Source: Sphingobium scionense (lineage in GTDB: Bacteria; Pseudomonadota; Alphaproteobacteria; Sphingomonadales; Sphingomonadaceae). Taken from it: a stretch of 64,000 nt of DNA. Positions 45,331-57,132 of the stretch are shown here, in pieces. Positions within the stretch are counted from its first letter, which is position 1, and every line of letters starts with the position of its first letter. The stretch lies in contig NZ_JACIEU010000002.1 of NCBI RefSeq assembly GCF_014197035.1, forward strand, positions 300,204 to 364,203, read 5' to 3'. Under the pieces are notes generated by a model. It had not been told where the DNA came from. It did not search any database and was given only the letters and a program-made list of their open reading frames with translations. The translations under genes and the position numbers were made by a program.

Positions 45331-46082
45331 TCTTCCTCGTCGCCTCCATCTGTATCCAGATCATCTGCGCGGTCGATGTCGTGCGCAGCGGCCGCAACCA
45401 GATCTGGATGCTGTTCATCTTCCTCTTCTCGCTGGCGGGCTGCTTTGCCTATCTGATGCTGGAGGTGCTGCCGGCCTATTGGGGCAATCGCCATCTGCGC
45501 ACGGCGCGCAGCCAGGTGGTCGGCAAGGTCGATCCGGAACGCGGCCTGCGCAGGGCGCGGGCTGATCTGGACCTGGCGGAGACCGCCGCCAACCAGATCG
45601 CGCTGGGCGACGCGCTGCTCGACCTTGGCCGCTTTGCCGAGGCGGAGGCGGCCTATCGCAAGGGGCTGGCGCTGGGGCCGGGGCAGGATGCGACGACGCA
45701 GGTGAAGCTGGCGCAGACGCTGTTCGAATTGGGGCGCAGCCGCGACGGGCTGGCACAACTGGACGGCGTGCCGGAGGTCAGCCGGGGTAGCGAATGGGAT
45801 CGGCGCGCGCTGCTGCGGGCGCGGATGCTGGCCGATATCGGCGAGGATGCGCAGGCGCGCCTGCTGTTCGAGGATGTGATGAGCCGCTATGCCGGCGAGG
45901 AGGCGCGCTGCCATTATGCCGCCTTCCTGCTGGAGCAGGGTGACCGGCTGCGCGCACGGCAGATATTGGAGGAGGTCGAGCAGCGGGCCAGGCGGCTCGA
46001 CCGCACCCAGCGCGCCGCCCAGGCCGAGATGTATCGCTGGGCCGGCGAGCGGCTGGCGGAGTTGCGGAAAGCGGCGGCTTAA
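45327..46082 (+). CDS. Membrane-anchored TPR protein
   Basis: The 251 residues begin with two hydrophobic helices (MIFLVASICIQIICAVDVV and WMLFIFLFSLAGCFAYLML) resembling the PLDc_N-like membrane hairpin, followed by about five TPR-like helix pairs (ALGDALLDLGRFAEAEAAYRKGL; KLAQTLFELGRSRDGLAQLDG; LRARMLADIGEDAQARLLFEDV; YAAFLLEQGDRLRARQILEEV, each shown in part). It is probably a scaffold at the inner membrane. ATGA overlap couples it to the AmpG-like gene. Its stop codon overlaps that of the next gene on the other strand. Confidence 0.85.
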   Translation: MIFLVASICIQIICAVDVVRSGRNQIWMLFIFLFSLAGCFAYLMLEVLPAYWGNRHLRTARSQVVGKVDPERGLRRARADLDLAETAANQIALGDALLDLGRFAEAEAAYRKGLALGPGQDATTQVKLAQTLFELGRSRDGLAQLDGVPEVSRGSEWDRRALLRARMLADIGEDAQARLLFEDVMSRYAGEEARCHYAAFLLEQGDRLRARQILEEVEQRARRLDRTQRAAQAEMYRWAGERLAELRKAAA

Positions 46083-46519
46083 TTCGCCGCGTAGAGGTCC
46101 AGCGGCCGGCCAAGGTCGCTATGCGCCTGCGCCACCGCCTGCAGGCAGGTGAGCGCGCCCAGCGCATCGTCATTGCCCAGCAGTCCCGAGACATTGTCGA
46201 AGGCGGTATGCGGATCGCGCAGCGCATCGCCCACCGCCTGCATGATCGCCGCCTCGTCCGCCGTCATCCGCGCGCAGCAGCAGGGCGCGACCAGGATCTT
46301 GCGGCTGGCGGCGCGCGCCAGTTCCAGCATCATTGCGCGCATCAGCACCAGGGGCCGGCGATAGCTTTTGCCGAAGGCGCCCAGCATCGCATTGGCGGCA
46401 TGGGCGTCATTGACCCCGGCCGTCGCCATGCGGCGCATGACAAACAGGAACAGTCGATTGCCATAGCCGCCCGGAATGGGCCGGGGCAGTTCGACGGGGT
46501 AGCTTTCTCCATATGCCAT
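46079..46519 (-). CDS. Conserved sphingomonad protein of unknown function (DUF6628-like)
   Basis: From the ATG at 46519 the product has 146 residues, predicted helical and soluble, with RLFLFVMRRMATAGVNDAHAAN, GKSYRRPLVLMRAMMLELAR and a cysteine group APCCCARMTADEA. I associate this pattern with a family found mainly in Sphingomonadales (DUF6628), from memory and without a search. A 7-bp inverted repeat TTGTGTG / CACACAA lies at 46532-46554 just upstream. Its stop overlaps that of the TPR gene, and folC lies upstream on the same strand. Confidence 0.7.
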   Translation of the reverse strand: MAYGESYPVELPRPIPGGYGNRLFLFVMRRMATAGVNDAHAANAMLGAFGKSYRRPLVLMRAMMLELARAASRKILVAPCCCARMTADEAAIMQAVGDALRDPHTAFDNVSGLLGNDDALGALTCLQAVAQAHSDLGRPLDLYAAN

Positions 46520-46587
46520 GCGGGTGCGCCTTTGTGTGACTCGGGGACACACAAGCTACGCTATTGCGAGGCATTCGCAAGTCTAAA

Positions 46588-47922
46588 TCAATCGGGCAAT
46601 TGTCCGTTCAACCGCAAAATCTCTCCGGCCATATAGAGCGAGCCGGCGATCAGGATGATCGGTGCCGCATCCTGGGCATGGGCGGCGTCCTGCGCGATGG
46701 CGGCGATCGCCGCCTGCGGGCCGTCATGGGCGGTGCAGCCTATGCCCCAGCGGGCGGCGACGGCGGCGAAGCGTTCGGGCGGATGATGGTCATGCCCCGG
46801 CACCGGCAGCGCGTGGACATGGGCGATCCGGCCGCCGAACGGCGCGAGATAGGCGTCCATATCCTTGTTGGCGAGCATGCCGATGACGAGCTGGATCTGG
46901 CGGCTGTGCAGCCGGTCGGCGGTGAAGAAGGCGCTGATCGCCTGGCCGGCAGCCTCGTTATGGCCACCATCGAGCCAGGCTTCGGCCGCGTCGGGCAGGG
47001 CAGCGAGCAACGGACCGTGTTCCAGTCGCTGCAGCCGGGCGGGCCAGTGCGCCCAGAGCGGCGCGGCCTTCAGCGCTGCCTCGCTGACCGGCACGGCCTG
47101 CTGGTGGCGCAGCATGGCGATCGCGAGGGCGACATTCTGGACCTGATGCGCGCCGGGCAGGCGCGGCATCGGCACGTCGACATGGCCCTGTTCGTCGCGA
47201 TAATGGACCCGGTCGCGATAGACGGCGGCGTCCCAGGCGTCGCCCATGGCGAGCCATCGGGTACCGGCACGATCCGCGGCGTCCTGCATCACCGGGGCGA
47301 GGGTGGCGTCGTAACGCTGCGTGACCAGCGGGGCGCCGGGCTTGGCGATGCCGGCCTTTTCCGCGGCGATCACGGGCAGCGTGTCGCCCAGGAAGGCCTG
47401 ATGATCGATACCGAGCTGGGCGATGCCGCAGACGACCGGATCGACGATGACGTTGGTGGCGTCGAGCCGCCCGCCAAGGCCGACCTCGATGATGCAGGCA
47501 TCGGCATCATGTTCGGCAAAGGCGAGAAAGGCGGCGGCGGTCGTCACCTCGAAGAAGCTGGCACCGATCCCTTCGGCCACGTCGAGCACGCGGGCGAGAT
47601 AGGCGGCGAGCATGGCATCGTCGATCAGCTTGCCGGCGATGCGGATGCGTTCGTTGAAGCGGACCAGATGGGGTGAGGTGAAGACATGGACGGTCTTGCC
47701 GTCCGCTTCCAGCGCGGCGCGCAGGAAGGCGCAGGTCGACCCCTTGCCGTTGGTGCCGGCGACATGGAAGACCGGCGGCAGGCGACGGTGCGGATCGTCC
47801 AGTCGCTCCAGCAGCCGGGTGATCCGCTCCAGTCCCAATATGTCGGCGCCGGGGGACAGCGACCAGAGCCGGTCAAGCTGGGCCTGGACCTGCGGGTCGT
47901 CCGAAACGGCATGGTCGGCCAT
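46588..47922 (-). CDS. folC: Bifunctional folylpolyglutamate/dihydrofolate synthase
   Basis: FolC adds glutamate to dihydropteroate and to folates. The 444-residue Mur-ligase-like enzyme shows the ATP loop GTNGKGST at 56-63, FTSPHLVRFNERIRI, TTAAAFLAFAEHDADACIIEVGLGGRLDATNV and the C-domain WLDGGHNEAAGQAI. It is the last gene of the trpF-trpB-trpA-accD-folC run, a layout found throughout alphaproteobacteria, and lies 33 bases after accD. Confidence 0.95.
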   Translation of the reverse strand: MADHAVSDDPQVQAQLDRLWSLSPGADILGLERITRLLERLDDPHRRLPPVFHVAGTNGKGSTCAFLRAALEADGKTVHVFTSPHLVRFNERIRIAGKLIDDAMLAAYLARVLDVAEGIGASFFEVTTAAAFLAFAEHDADACIIEVGLGGRLDATNVIVDPVVCGIAQLGIDHQAFLGDTLPVIAAEKAGIAKPGAPLVTQRYDATLAPVMQDAADRAGTRWLAMGDAWDAAVYRDRVHYRDEQGHVDVPMPRLPGAHQVQNVALAIAMLRHQQAVPVSEAALKAAPLWAHWPARLQRLEHGPLLAALPDAAEAWLDGGHNEAAGQAISAFFTADRLHSRQIQLVIGMLANKDMDAYLAPFGGRIAHVHALPVPGHDHHPPERFAAVAARWGIGCTAHDGPQAAIAAIAQDAAHAQDAAPIILIAGSLYMAGEILRLNGQLPD

Positions 47923-47955
47923 GGCGCGCTGATCCCCCTATCGCGCTTTTGAGGC

Positions 47956-48804
47956 TCAGGCGGCGGCGCGCGGCGTCAGATAGCCGATCACGCGGGCCAG
48001 CGTGTCGCGCAGTTCGCTGCGATGGACCACCATGTCGAGCATGCCATGGTCGAGCAGATATTCGGCGCGCTGGAAACCTTCGGGCAGCTTTTCGCGGATC
48101 GTGCTTTCGATGACGCGCTGGCCGGCGAAGCCGATCAGGGCATTGGGCTCCGAAATCTGGATATCGCCCAGCATCGCATAGCTGGCGGTGACGCCGCCGG
48201 TGGTCGGATCGGTCAGCACGACGATATAGGGCAGGCCGGCGGCGTGCAGCTTGCGGATCGCCACGGTGGAGCGCGGCATCTGCATCAGCGAAAGAATGCC
48301 TTCCTGCATGCGCGCGCCGCCGGCAGCGGTGAAGATGACATAAGGGCATTTATGCGCGATCGCGTCGTTGATGCCCTGGATGAAGGCCGCGCCCACGCCC
48401 ATGCCCATGGAACCGCCCATGAAGGCGAAATTCTGGACGCCCATGACCAGCGGCACATCGTCGATCGCGCCGCGCGCGTTGATGAGCGCGTCCTGGTCGC
48501 CGGTGGAAGCGCGGGCGGCCTTGATCCGGTCGGGGTAGCGCTTGCTATCCCGGAACTTCAGCGGGTCTTCCGGCACGCTGGGCGTCGGCAGCAGGATGAA
48601 GCCGGCGTCGAGGATCTGCTCGAACCGATCCGACGGGCCGATGCGGCCGTGATGGTCACAGCGCGGGCAGACCGAGAGATTTTCCTCCCATTCCTTGATG
48701 AAGACCATTTCCTTGCACGACGGGCATTGGTGCCAGAGCGTTTCGGCGGTGGTTTCCTTCTTGGTGAAGGGCAGGGCGTTACGAACGCGGTTGATCCAGC
48801 TCAT
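47956..48804 (-). CDS. accD: Acetyl-CoA carboxylase carboxyltransferase subunit beta
   Basis: AccD forms with AccA the carboxyltransferase of acetyl-CoA carboxylase, the first step of fatty-acid synthesis. The 282 residues start with a four-cysteine zinc ribbon (C27, C30, C46, C49), followed by the crotonase-like core with [38 protein letters not shown] and [16 protein letters not shown]. It overlaps trpA by four bases and is followed by folC, as is usual in this class. Confidence 0.97.
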   Translation of the reverse strand: MSWINRVRNALPFTKKETTAETLWHQCPSCKEMVFIKEWEENLSVCPRCDHHGRIGPSDRFEQILDAGFILLPTPSVPEDPLKFRDSKRYPDRIKAARASTGDQDALINARGAIDDVPLVMGVQNFAFMGGSMGMGVGAAFIQGINDAIAHKCPYVIFTAAGGARMQEGILSLMQMPRSTVAIRKLHAAGLPYIVVLTDPTTGGVTASYAMLGDIQISEPNALIGFAGQRVIESTIREKLPEGFQRAEYLLDHGMLDMVVHRSELRDTLARVIGYLTPRAAA

Positions 48805-49622
48805 GCTGCGGTCTCCCGGATAGAAGTGGTGAGGGCGCCGCTGAGCGACGCGACGAATTCCTGGACGAAGGGCGCGGCGGCATCGCCATGCGAGCCGACG
48901 ATGTCGACGATCGCCGAACCGACCACCACGCCATCGGCAACGCGGCCGATAGCGGCCGCCTGTTCGGGCGTGCGCACGCCGAAGCCGACCGCAATCGGCA
49001 GGTCGGTGGCGGCCTTCAGCCGATCAACCGCCATTTCGATATTGGCCTGTGCCGCCTGCTGCTTGCCGGTAATGCCGGCGACGGCGACATGATAGAGGAA
49101 GCCGCTGGCGCCGTTCAGCACGGCGGGCAGGCGGGCGGCGTCCGTGGTCGGGGTCGCAAGGCGGACGAGATGGACGCCGACGGCGCGCAGGGCGGGGCCG
49201 AGTTCGGCATCTTCCTCCGGCGGGATATCGACGCAGATCACGCCGTCGACACCGGCGGCCTGGCACTGGTCGGCGAACCAGTCGGACCCGCGCGCCAGCA
49301 TCGGATTGGCATAGCCCATCAGGATCAGCGGCGTTTCGGGATGGCGCGCACGGAAATCGGCGGCCAGCGCGAAAACATCCTTCGTCTTGGTGCCGGAGCC
49401 GAGGCTGCGCAGGTTCGCCAGTTCGATCGCCGGGCCGTCGGCCATCGGATCGGTGAAGGGCATGCCCAGTTCGATGATGTCGGCGCCGCCCGCGACCAGC
49501 GCATCGAGGATGGCGGGGGTCGAGGCGACGTCCGGGTCACCGGCGGTCACGAAGGTGATGAGGGCGGCGCGGCCCTGCGCCTTGCAGGCGGCGAAGCGGG
49601 TGGCGAGACGATCCATGCTCAC
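48801..49622 (-). CDS. trpA: Tryptophan synthase alpha chain
   Basis: TrpA cleaves indole-3-glycerol phosphate and channels indole to TrpB. In 273 residues the TIM-barrel catalytic Glu51 and Asp62 are in [18 protein letters not shown], with [23 protein letters not shown] and the phosphate-binding [12 protein letters not shown] and VVGSAIV. It overlaps both trpB (upstream) and accD (downstream) by four bases, so all three are coupled in translation. Confidence 0.97.
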   Translation of the reverse strand: MSMDRLATRFAACKAQGRAALITFVTAGDPDVASTPAILDALVAGGADIIELGMPFTDPMADGPAIELANLRSLGSGTKTKDVFALAADFRARHPETPLILMGYANPMLARGSDWFADQCQAAGVDGVICVDIPPEEDAELGPALRAVGVHLVRLATPTTDAARLPAVLNGASGFLYHVAVAGITGKQQAAQANIEMAVDRLKAATDLPIAVGFGVRTPEQAAAIGRVADGVVVGSAIVDIVGSHGDAAAPFVQEFVASLSGALTTSIRETAA

Positions 49623-50872
49623 ATCTCCACTCCCAGCGCGTCGGCGACGGTGAAGATATCCTTGTCTCCCCGGCCCGACAGGTTGACGACGATGATCTTG
49701 TCCGCGTCCAGCGTCGGCGCGACCTGTTCGGCCGCGGCCACGGCATGGGCGGATTCGAGCGCGGGGATGATGCCTTCGAGGCGCGAGAGGGTCTGGAAGC
49801 TTTCCAGCGCCTCGTCATCCTTGATCGGCAGATATTTCACCCGGCCGATCTCATGCAGCCAGCTATGTTCCGGGCCGATGCCGGGATAGTCGAGACCGGC
49901 AGAAATGCTGTGCGCTTCGGTGATCTGGCCGTCTTCGTCCTGGAGCAGATAGGTGCGGTTGCCGTGCAGGATGCCCGATGCGCCGCCGGCGAGGCTGGCG
50001 GCATGCTTCTTGTCGAGGCCTTCGCCGGCCGCTTCCACGCCGATCATTGCTACTTCGGGATCGTCGAGGAACGGGTGGAACATGCCGATGGCGTTGGAGC
50101 CGCCGCCCACCGGGGCGATCAGCATGTCGGGCAGGCGACCTTCGGCCTCCATGATCTGCGCGCGGATTTCCTTGCCGATGATCGACTGGAAATCGCGCAC
50201 CAGTTCCGGATAGGGGTGCGGGCCGGCGGCGGTGCCGATGATGTAGAAAGTGTCATGGACGTTCGACACCCAGTAGCGCAGGGCGTCGTTCATCGAATCC
50301 TTGAGCGTCGAGGAGCCGGAATGGACCGGGATCACCTCTGCGCCGAGCAGCTTCATGCGGAAGACGTTGGGCTTCTGCCGCTCGACATCCTTGGCGCCCA
50401 TGAAGATCTTGCATTCCATGCCGAACAGGGCGGCGACGGTCGCGGTGGCGACGCCATGCTGGCCTGCGCCGGTTTCGGCGATGACCTTCTTCTTGCCCAT
50501 GCGGCGGGCGAGCAGGGCCTGGCCGATGCAATTGTTGATCTTGTGCGCGCCGGTGTGGTTGAGTTCCTCGCGCTTCAGGTAGATCTTGGCACCCTTGCCC
50601 GGTTCCGCCTTGGCGCGCAGCGCTTCGGTCAGCCGCTGCGCATAATAAAGCGGGTTGGGGCGGCCGACATAGGAGCGCAGCAGCTCGGCATATTCGGCGT
50701 GAAATTCCGGATCGACCTTGGCCGCCTTGTAGACCTTTTCCAGCTCCAGGATCAGCGGCATCAGCGTTTCGGCGACATAACGGCCGCCAAAGGCGCCGAA
50801 ATGGCCATTGTCGTCGGGCTGGCTGCGGAGGCTGTTGGCCAGAGCGGCAGAATGGGTGATGGTGTCGGTCAT
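49619..50872 (-). CDS. trpB: Tryptophan synthase beta chain
   Basis: TrpB joins indole and serine to tryptophan using PLP. The 417-residue protein has [18 protein letters not shown], the PLP-binding Lys111 in [27 protein letters not shown], the serine-binding [16 protein letters not shown] with the phosphate loop GGGSN, and [12 protein letters not shown]. Length and order match TrpB1. The gap of 96 bases to trpF holds no gene. Confidence 0.97.
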   Translation of the reverse strand: MTDTITHSAALANSLRSQPDDNGHFGAFGGRYVAETLMPLILELEKVYKAAKVDPEFHAEYAELLRSYVGRPNPLYYAQRLTEALRAKAEPGKGAKIYLKREELNHTGAHKINNCIGQALLARRMGKKKVIAETGAGQHGVATATVAALFGMECKIFMGAKDVERQKPNVFRMKLLGAEVIPVHSGSSTLKDSMNDALRYWVSNVHDTFYIIGTAAGPHPYPELVRDFQSIIGKEIRAQIMEAEGRLPDMLIAPVGGGSNAIGMFHPFLDDPEVAMIGVEAAGEGLDKKHAASLAGGASGILHGNRTYLLQDEDGQITEAHSISAGLDYPGIGPEHSWLHEIGRVKYLPIKDDEALESFQTLSRLEGIIPALESAHAVAAAEQVAPTLDADKIIVVNLSGRGDKDIFTVADALGVEM

Positions 50873-50968
50873 GAATATCTTTCCGGGGACAAATGATGGG
50901 CGTTCGCTTGTGGTCAGGAAGCGATCAGCGCCATCGTCCTTCGATGCGCATGGCAGGGGCGTTCAGCG

Positions 50969-51613
50969 TCAACATGCCGACACCGCTTTGCAGAAGGCCA
51001 TGATCTTGTCCACACTCTTGATGCCCGGCGCATCCTCGACGCCCGAAGAAACGTCGATCAGCGGCGTGCCGGTCAGGCGGATCGCATCGCACACATTGTC
51101 GATGCCAAGGCCACCGGAAAGCCCCCAGGGCGCGGGCATGGCGACGCCGCGCAGCAAGGTCCAGTCAAAGCGCAGGCCCATGCCGCCGGGCAGCGCCGCG
51201 CCATCGGGCGTCTTCGCGTCGAACAGCAGCCGGTCGACCGTGCCGGCATAGGCCTGGGCAGAGTCGATATCGGCGCGGGTCTTGACCGAAATAGCCTTCC
51301 ACACCGGCAGGCCGAAACGCTGGCGGATGGCGGCGGCCCGCTCCGGGCTTTCCTTGCCATGAAGTTGCAGGGCGCTGAGCGCACCGGTGCCGGTCAGGCG
51401 CGACAGTTGTTCGTCATCGGCATCGACGACCACGGCGACGCGATCGACATGGGGCGGGACAGCGGCGGCGAGTGTGCGCATCCGGTCGGGTTCGACATGG
51501 CGCGGGCTCTTGGGGAAATGGACGAAGCCGACATGGCTCGCCCCCGCCTGCACGGCGGCGCCCACCGTCTCCGGGGTCGACAGGCCGCAGATCTTGATCG
51601 CGATTCGGGACAT
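50969..51613 (-). CDS. trpF: Phosphoribosylanthranilate isomerase
   Basis: TrpF catalyses the Amadori rearrangement in tryptophan synthesis. The 214-residue barrel keeps the catalytic Cys9 in IKICGL and Asp132 in LLFDAKTPDG, plus SHVGFVHFPKSPRHV, LQLHGKESPE and the phosphate-binding LSGGLGIDNV with DVSSGVEDAPGIKS. The start at 51613 follows directly on the LpxL-type gene (32-base gap) on the same strand. Confidence 0.96.
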   Translation of the reverse strand: MSRIAIKICGLSTPETVGAAVQAGASHVGFVHFPKSPRHVEPDRMRTLAAAVPPHVDRVAVVVDADDEQLSRLTGTGALSALQLHGKESPERAAAIRQRFGLPVWKAISVKTRADIDSAQAYAGTVDRLLFDAKTPDGAALPGGMGLRFDWTLLRGVAMPAPWGLSGGLGIDNVCDAIRLTGTPLIDVSSGVEDAPGIKSVDKIMAFCKAVSAC

Positions 51614-51645
51614 GGGCGGGCCTTTAGACCGTAAGGGAAGGGAAG

Positions 51646-52524
51646 TCACATCCGGGCTAGGGCAGGGGCGTGGCCCGGATCGGTCAGGTCGATATCCTGC
51701 AGCCCCAGCCACTGGTCGAGATGAGCAAGCGCGGCATCGCCCAGAAAATGGTCGAGCGCGGCGAAGATCGCGGCCTGATCCATGTCGGCGGGGTCGAAAG
51801 GCTGATGCCATTTCAGGGTGAAGTGCGTGCTGCCGGTGCGGACGAGATAGAGCGGCATGATCCGCGCACCTGACGCCTTGGCCATGCGCAGCGCGATCGA
51901 CACATTGCCCTGTGGTCCCAGCGGCCGGCCGAAGGTAGGGAAGGTCACCTGCCGGTCGCGCCGTTCGTCGAGCAGCATATAGGCGAGCGCGCGATCTTCC
52001 TTGGCCAGATGGCGCAGGATGCGGCGGGCCGCGCCCTCGCCCGGCGGCAACGCGTCGGTGGCATAGGCGGCACGGGCCTTTTCCAGCATTTTCGCATGGC
52101 GCGGATTTTCCGGCGGTTGCTGCACGCCGATCGACGGGCGATCCATCTGGGTCTTCAGGTGGGCGGCAATCACATCCCAATGGCCGATATGCAGCGACAC
52201 GAAGATGATCGCGCCGGGACCATCGACGATGGTGCGATAGGCGTCATGATCCTCGATCGAGAGATGGCCGCCGGCAAGCAGTCGCCCCATCGACGGCAGT
52301 TCGGCGGCAAAGCGGCCGACATTGCGCCAGCGTTGGTGCAGGAGCGCGGCGGCATCGCCTTCCGACAGATCGGGGCGCAGCAGGGCAAGGTTGCGTCGCG
52401 CCCGTTCGGATCGGACCGCCATGCGCCGCGGACCGACCATGCCGCCGAGCCATGCGCCGATCGCCGATCCGGCGCTCACCGGAAGGACGCGCATCAAGCG
52501 ATACATGAAGGGGCTGTAGAGCAT
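51646..52524 (-). CDS. LpxL/HtrB-type acyltransferase
   Basis: The 292-residue protein has a short hydrophobic N-terminus and an acyltransferase domain with the catalytic H112-I-G-H-W-D117 (HxxxxD) after AIIFVSL, and the substrate motif around YMLLDERRDRQVTFPTFGRPLGPQGN. HtrB-type enzymes add late acyl chains to lipid A or related lipids. Sphingomonads largely replace lipopolysaccharide by glycosphingolipids, so the acceptor could be another lipid. It is immediately upstream of trpF and divergent from a membrane glycosyltransferase gene. Confidence 0.87.
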   Translation of the reverse strand: MLYSPFMYRLMRVLPVSAGSAIGAWLGGMVGPRRMAVRSERARRNLALLRPDLSEGDAAALLHQRWRNVGRFAAELPSMGRLLAGGHLSIEDHDAYRTIVDGPGAIIFVSLHIGHWDVIAAHLKTQMDRPSIGVQQPPENPRHAKMLEKARAAYATDALPPGEGAARRILRHLAKEDRALAYMLLDERRDRQVTFPTFGRPLGPQGNVSIALRMAKASGARIMPLYLVRTGSTHFTLKWHQPFDPADMDQAAIFAALDHFLGDAALAHLDQWLGLQDIDLTDPGHAPALARM

Positions 52525-52609
52525 TCAGATCGCACGCATGGATGGGTTGGCACTGGGCATGGCGTCGGTCATACACGGGCGCGATAAAGGGTAAAGGGGC
52601 ATCCCGATC

Positions 52610-53731
52610 TTGAGCATCTTCCTGGCGATCTGGTTCCTGCTGCAGGCGATCAGCCTGCTGGGCGTGATCAATTATTGGCGCCATCTGCCGGCGGACCGGC
52701 AGGAGGAGGCGCCCGACGGCGCGGTCATGATCCTGTCGGTGCGGGACGACTGGGAAGCTGACAGCGAACTTGTCACCCGGTTGAGGGCGCAGAGTGCGCC
52801 GTTTCGGCTGCTGCTCGCGACCTCCGGCGGCTGTGCGGCGGCGGAGGCGCTGGCAGCCGCCGAGCCGGATTGGGTCCAGATCGTGCGCGCCGGCGTGGCC
52901 AGCGACGAGGGACAGAAGGTCCACAAACTGCGGGCAGCATTGAAGACTTTGCGTGACAGTGATCGCTATCTGATCTTTGTCGACGCGGATATCGAGCCGC
53001 CGGTGCGGCTGGTCGGGCGGCTGCTCTTTCCGCTGGTGCGGGGCAAGGCCGATATCGTGACAGGCTATCGCCTGCTGCTGCCGGCCGGGCACGGCATGCC
53101 GGCGCTGGTCGGCGCGGTCGAGATGCAACTGGCGACGCTGCCGCGCGCGGCCAGTGCAACCATGCCCTGGGGCGGCGCGATGGCGATGACGCGGGCGGCG
53201 GCCGAGCGGATCGATATCGACGCGGCGCTGGCCGGGCGTCTGTCCGACGACATGGCGATCGGGCTGGCTGGCTGGCGCACGAAGCTGCGGATGCGGCCGG
53301 TGCGCGACCTGCTGGTGGCGAGCCTACTGGATGGCGGACCTGGCCCGCTCTGGGGCTTTGGGGTGCGTCAATATCGCCATATCATCACCAACAGCCCGCG
53401 CATGTGGGCGGTGGCGACCGGCGCGGTCGCGCTGCAATCGGGTTTCTGGCTGTGGGCGCTGGGCTGGGGCGGTTGGCCGGCCATCGCTATCGGCTATGGC
53501 GCGGCCTGGGGCCGGGCGATGGTGCGACGGGGGATATTGGGCGCGGTGCTGGAACCGGCGCAGGCGGCGCGTGCGCGGCGATCGCTCTGGTGGGACATGG
53601 TGACGCCGTTTGCCGTCTGCTGGGCGCATCTGGCAGTGCAACTCCAGGCGTCATTCTCCAACCGCATCCGCTGGGGCGGCTGGACCTATCGCGTCGTGCG
53701 CGGCCGGGTGGTGGAGATGGGGCGGGGGTAA
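52610..53731 (+). CDS. Membrane glycosyltransferase, ceramide glucosyltransferase-like (GT2/GT21)
   Basis: A TTG at 52610 starts the frame; a stop lies just upstream and no ATG comes before residue 40, so TTG is well supported. Residues 1-22 are a membrane helix. The cytosolic domain has GT21-type features: SDEGQKVHKLRAAL, the DxD-like VDADI (D125, D127), MPWGGAMAMT, the catalytic SDDMAIG (D213-D214) and RQYRH at 253-257 standing for (Q/R)xxRW; three or four helices follow. It would transfer a sugar from a UDP-sugar to ceramide or a similar lipid, the core of sphingomonad glycosphingolipids. The exact sugar is not readable. Confidence 0.8.
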   Translation: MSIFLAIWFLLQAISLLGVINYWRHLPADRQEEAPDGAVMILSVRDDWEADSELVTRLRAQSAPFRLLLATSGGCAAAEALAAAEPDWVQIVRAGVASDEGQKVHKLRAALKTLRDSDRYLIFVDADIEPPVRLVGRLLFPLVRGKADIVTGYRLLLPAGHGMPALVGAVEMQLATLPRAASATMPWGGAMAMTRAAAERIDIDAALAGRLSDDMAIGLAGWRTKLRMRPVRDLLVASLLDGGPGPLWGFGVRQYRHIITNSPRMWAVATGAVALQSGFWLWALGWGGWPAIAIGYGAAWGRAMVRRGILGAVLEPAQAARARRSLWWDMVTPFAVCWAHLAVQLQASFSNRIRWGGWTYRVVRGRVVEMGRG

Positions 53732-53734
53732 TCT

Positions 53735-53769
53735 CCATTCCTCCCCGAGACTGGCTCGGGAAGGAATGG
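53735..53769. terminator. Hairpin between convergent glycosyltransferase and DUF952 genes
   Basis: CCATTCCTCCCCGAG (53735-53749) and CTCGGGAAGGAATGG (53755-53769) pair with one mismatch around an ACTGG loop. It lies between two stop codons and can act for both strands. Its ATTCCTCCCC end matches the end of the 154-bp repeat at 14907. Confidence 0.65.
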
Positions 53770-53776
53770 GAATGGA

Positions 53777-54120
53777 TTAGAACCCCGCCGGAAACAGGTG
53801 ATTGCCGGCGTCGTCGAGGCGCAGGATCACCTTGCCGGCGACGGCGCTGATCGGCAGGTCGCCATAGAGATGGGGGAAGAGTGCGCCGCCGCGCGACACT
53901 TCCCATTTGATCGCCTCGCCAAAGGGGGCGAGGTCGATCATCAGCATCACCAGCCGATCCTGTCCCGCGAAATGCTTGGCCGCCGTTTCGGCCGCCTGAT
54001 CGCGCGTGGACATGTGGATATAGCCGTCCTGCAGGTCGATCGGCGCGCCCTTGAACACGCCGTCGGCCTTGAACTGGTCATATTGTTCGGCGGTCAGGAT
54101 CTTGTAGGCGAACAGCTCGC

Positions 54121-54124
<4 letters not shown>
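53777..54124 (-). CDS. DUF952 family protein
   Basis: A 115-residue cytosolic protein matching DUF952: YKILTAEQYDQF, LQDGYIHMSTRDQAAETAAKHFAG, MLMIDLAPFGEAIKWEVSRGGALFPHLYGDLP. The fold is related to ADP-ribosyltransferases such as Tpt1/KptA, and Ile-His-Met-Ser occupies a site-like position, but no activity is established. Its ATG overlaps the gyrA stop by four bases, so it is translated after gyrA. Confidence 0.88.
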
Positions 54125-56856
<2,732 letters not shown>

Positions 56857-57132
56857 GGCGATTCTCTTTTTGGATGGGTGTGATGCGTTACCACTGCACT
56901 AGCCGAGCGAAACAAATCTGTCACCCCTCGCGCGCGCCCGCGCGCCCGCATGTGCAGCCAAGGCGGTGATTGGCGGGCGTGCAGAAAAGCGGAACGAAGC
57001 CGCAGCATGACAGTTGCAAAATGCGCGGATATAGGCTTGTTCAAAGCCCGTTCACGCGCCGACCCCTAATCGGCGCTCAACCCGGATGTCGCCTGTGGTC
57101 CCCTAGCCAGGCGCGAAAAGGAGATGAGGATC

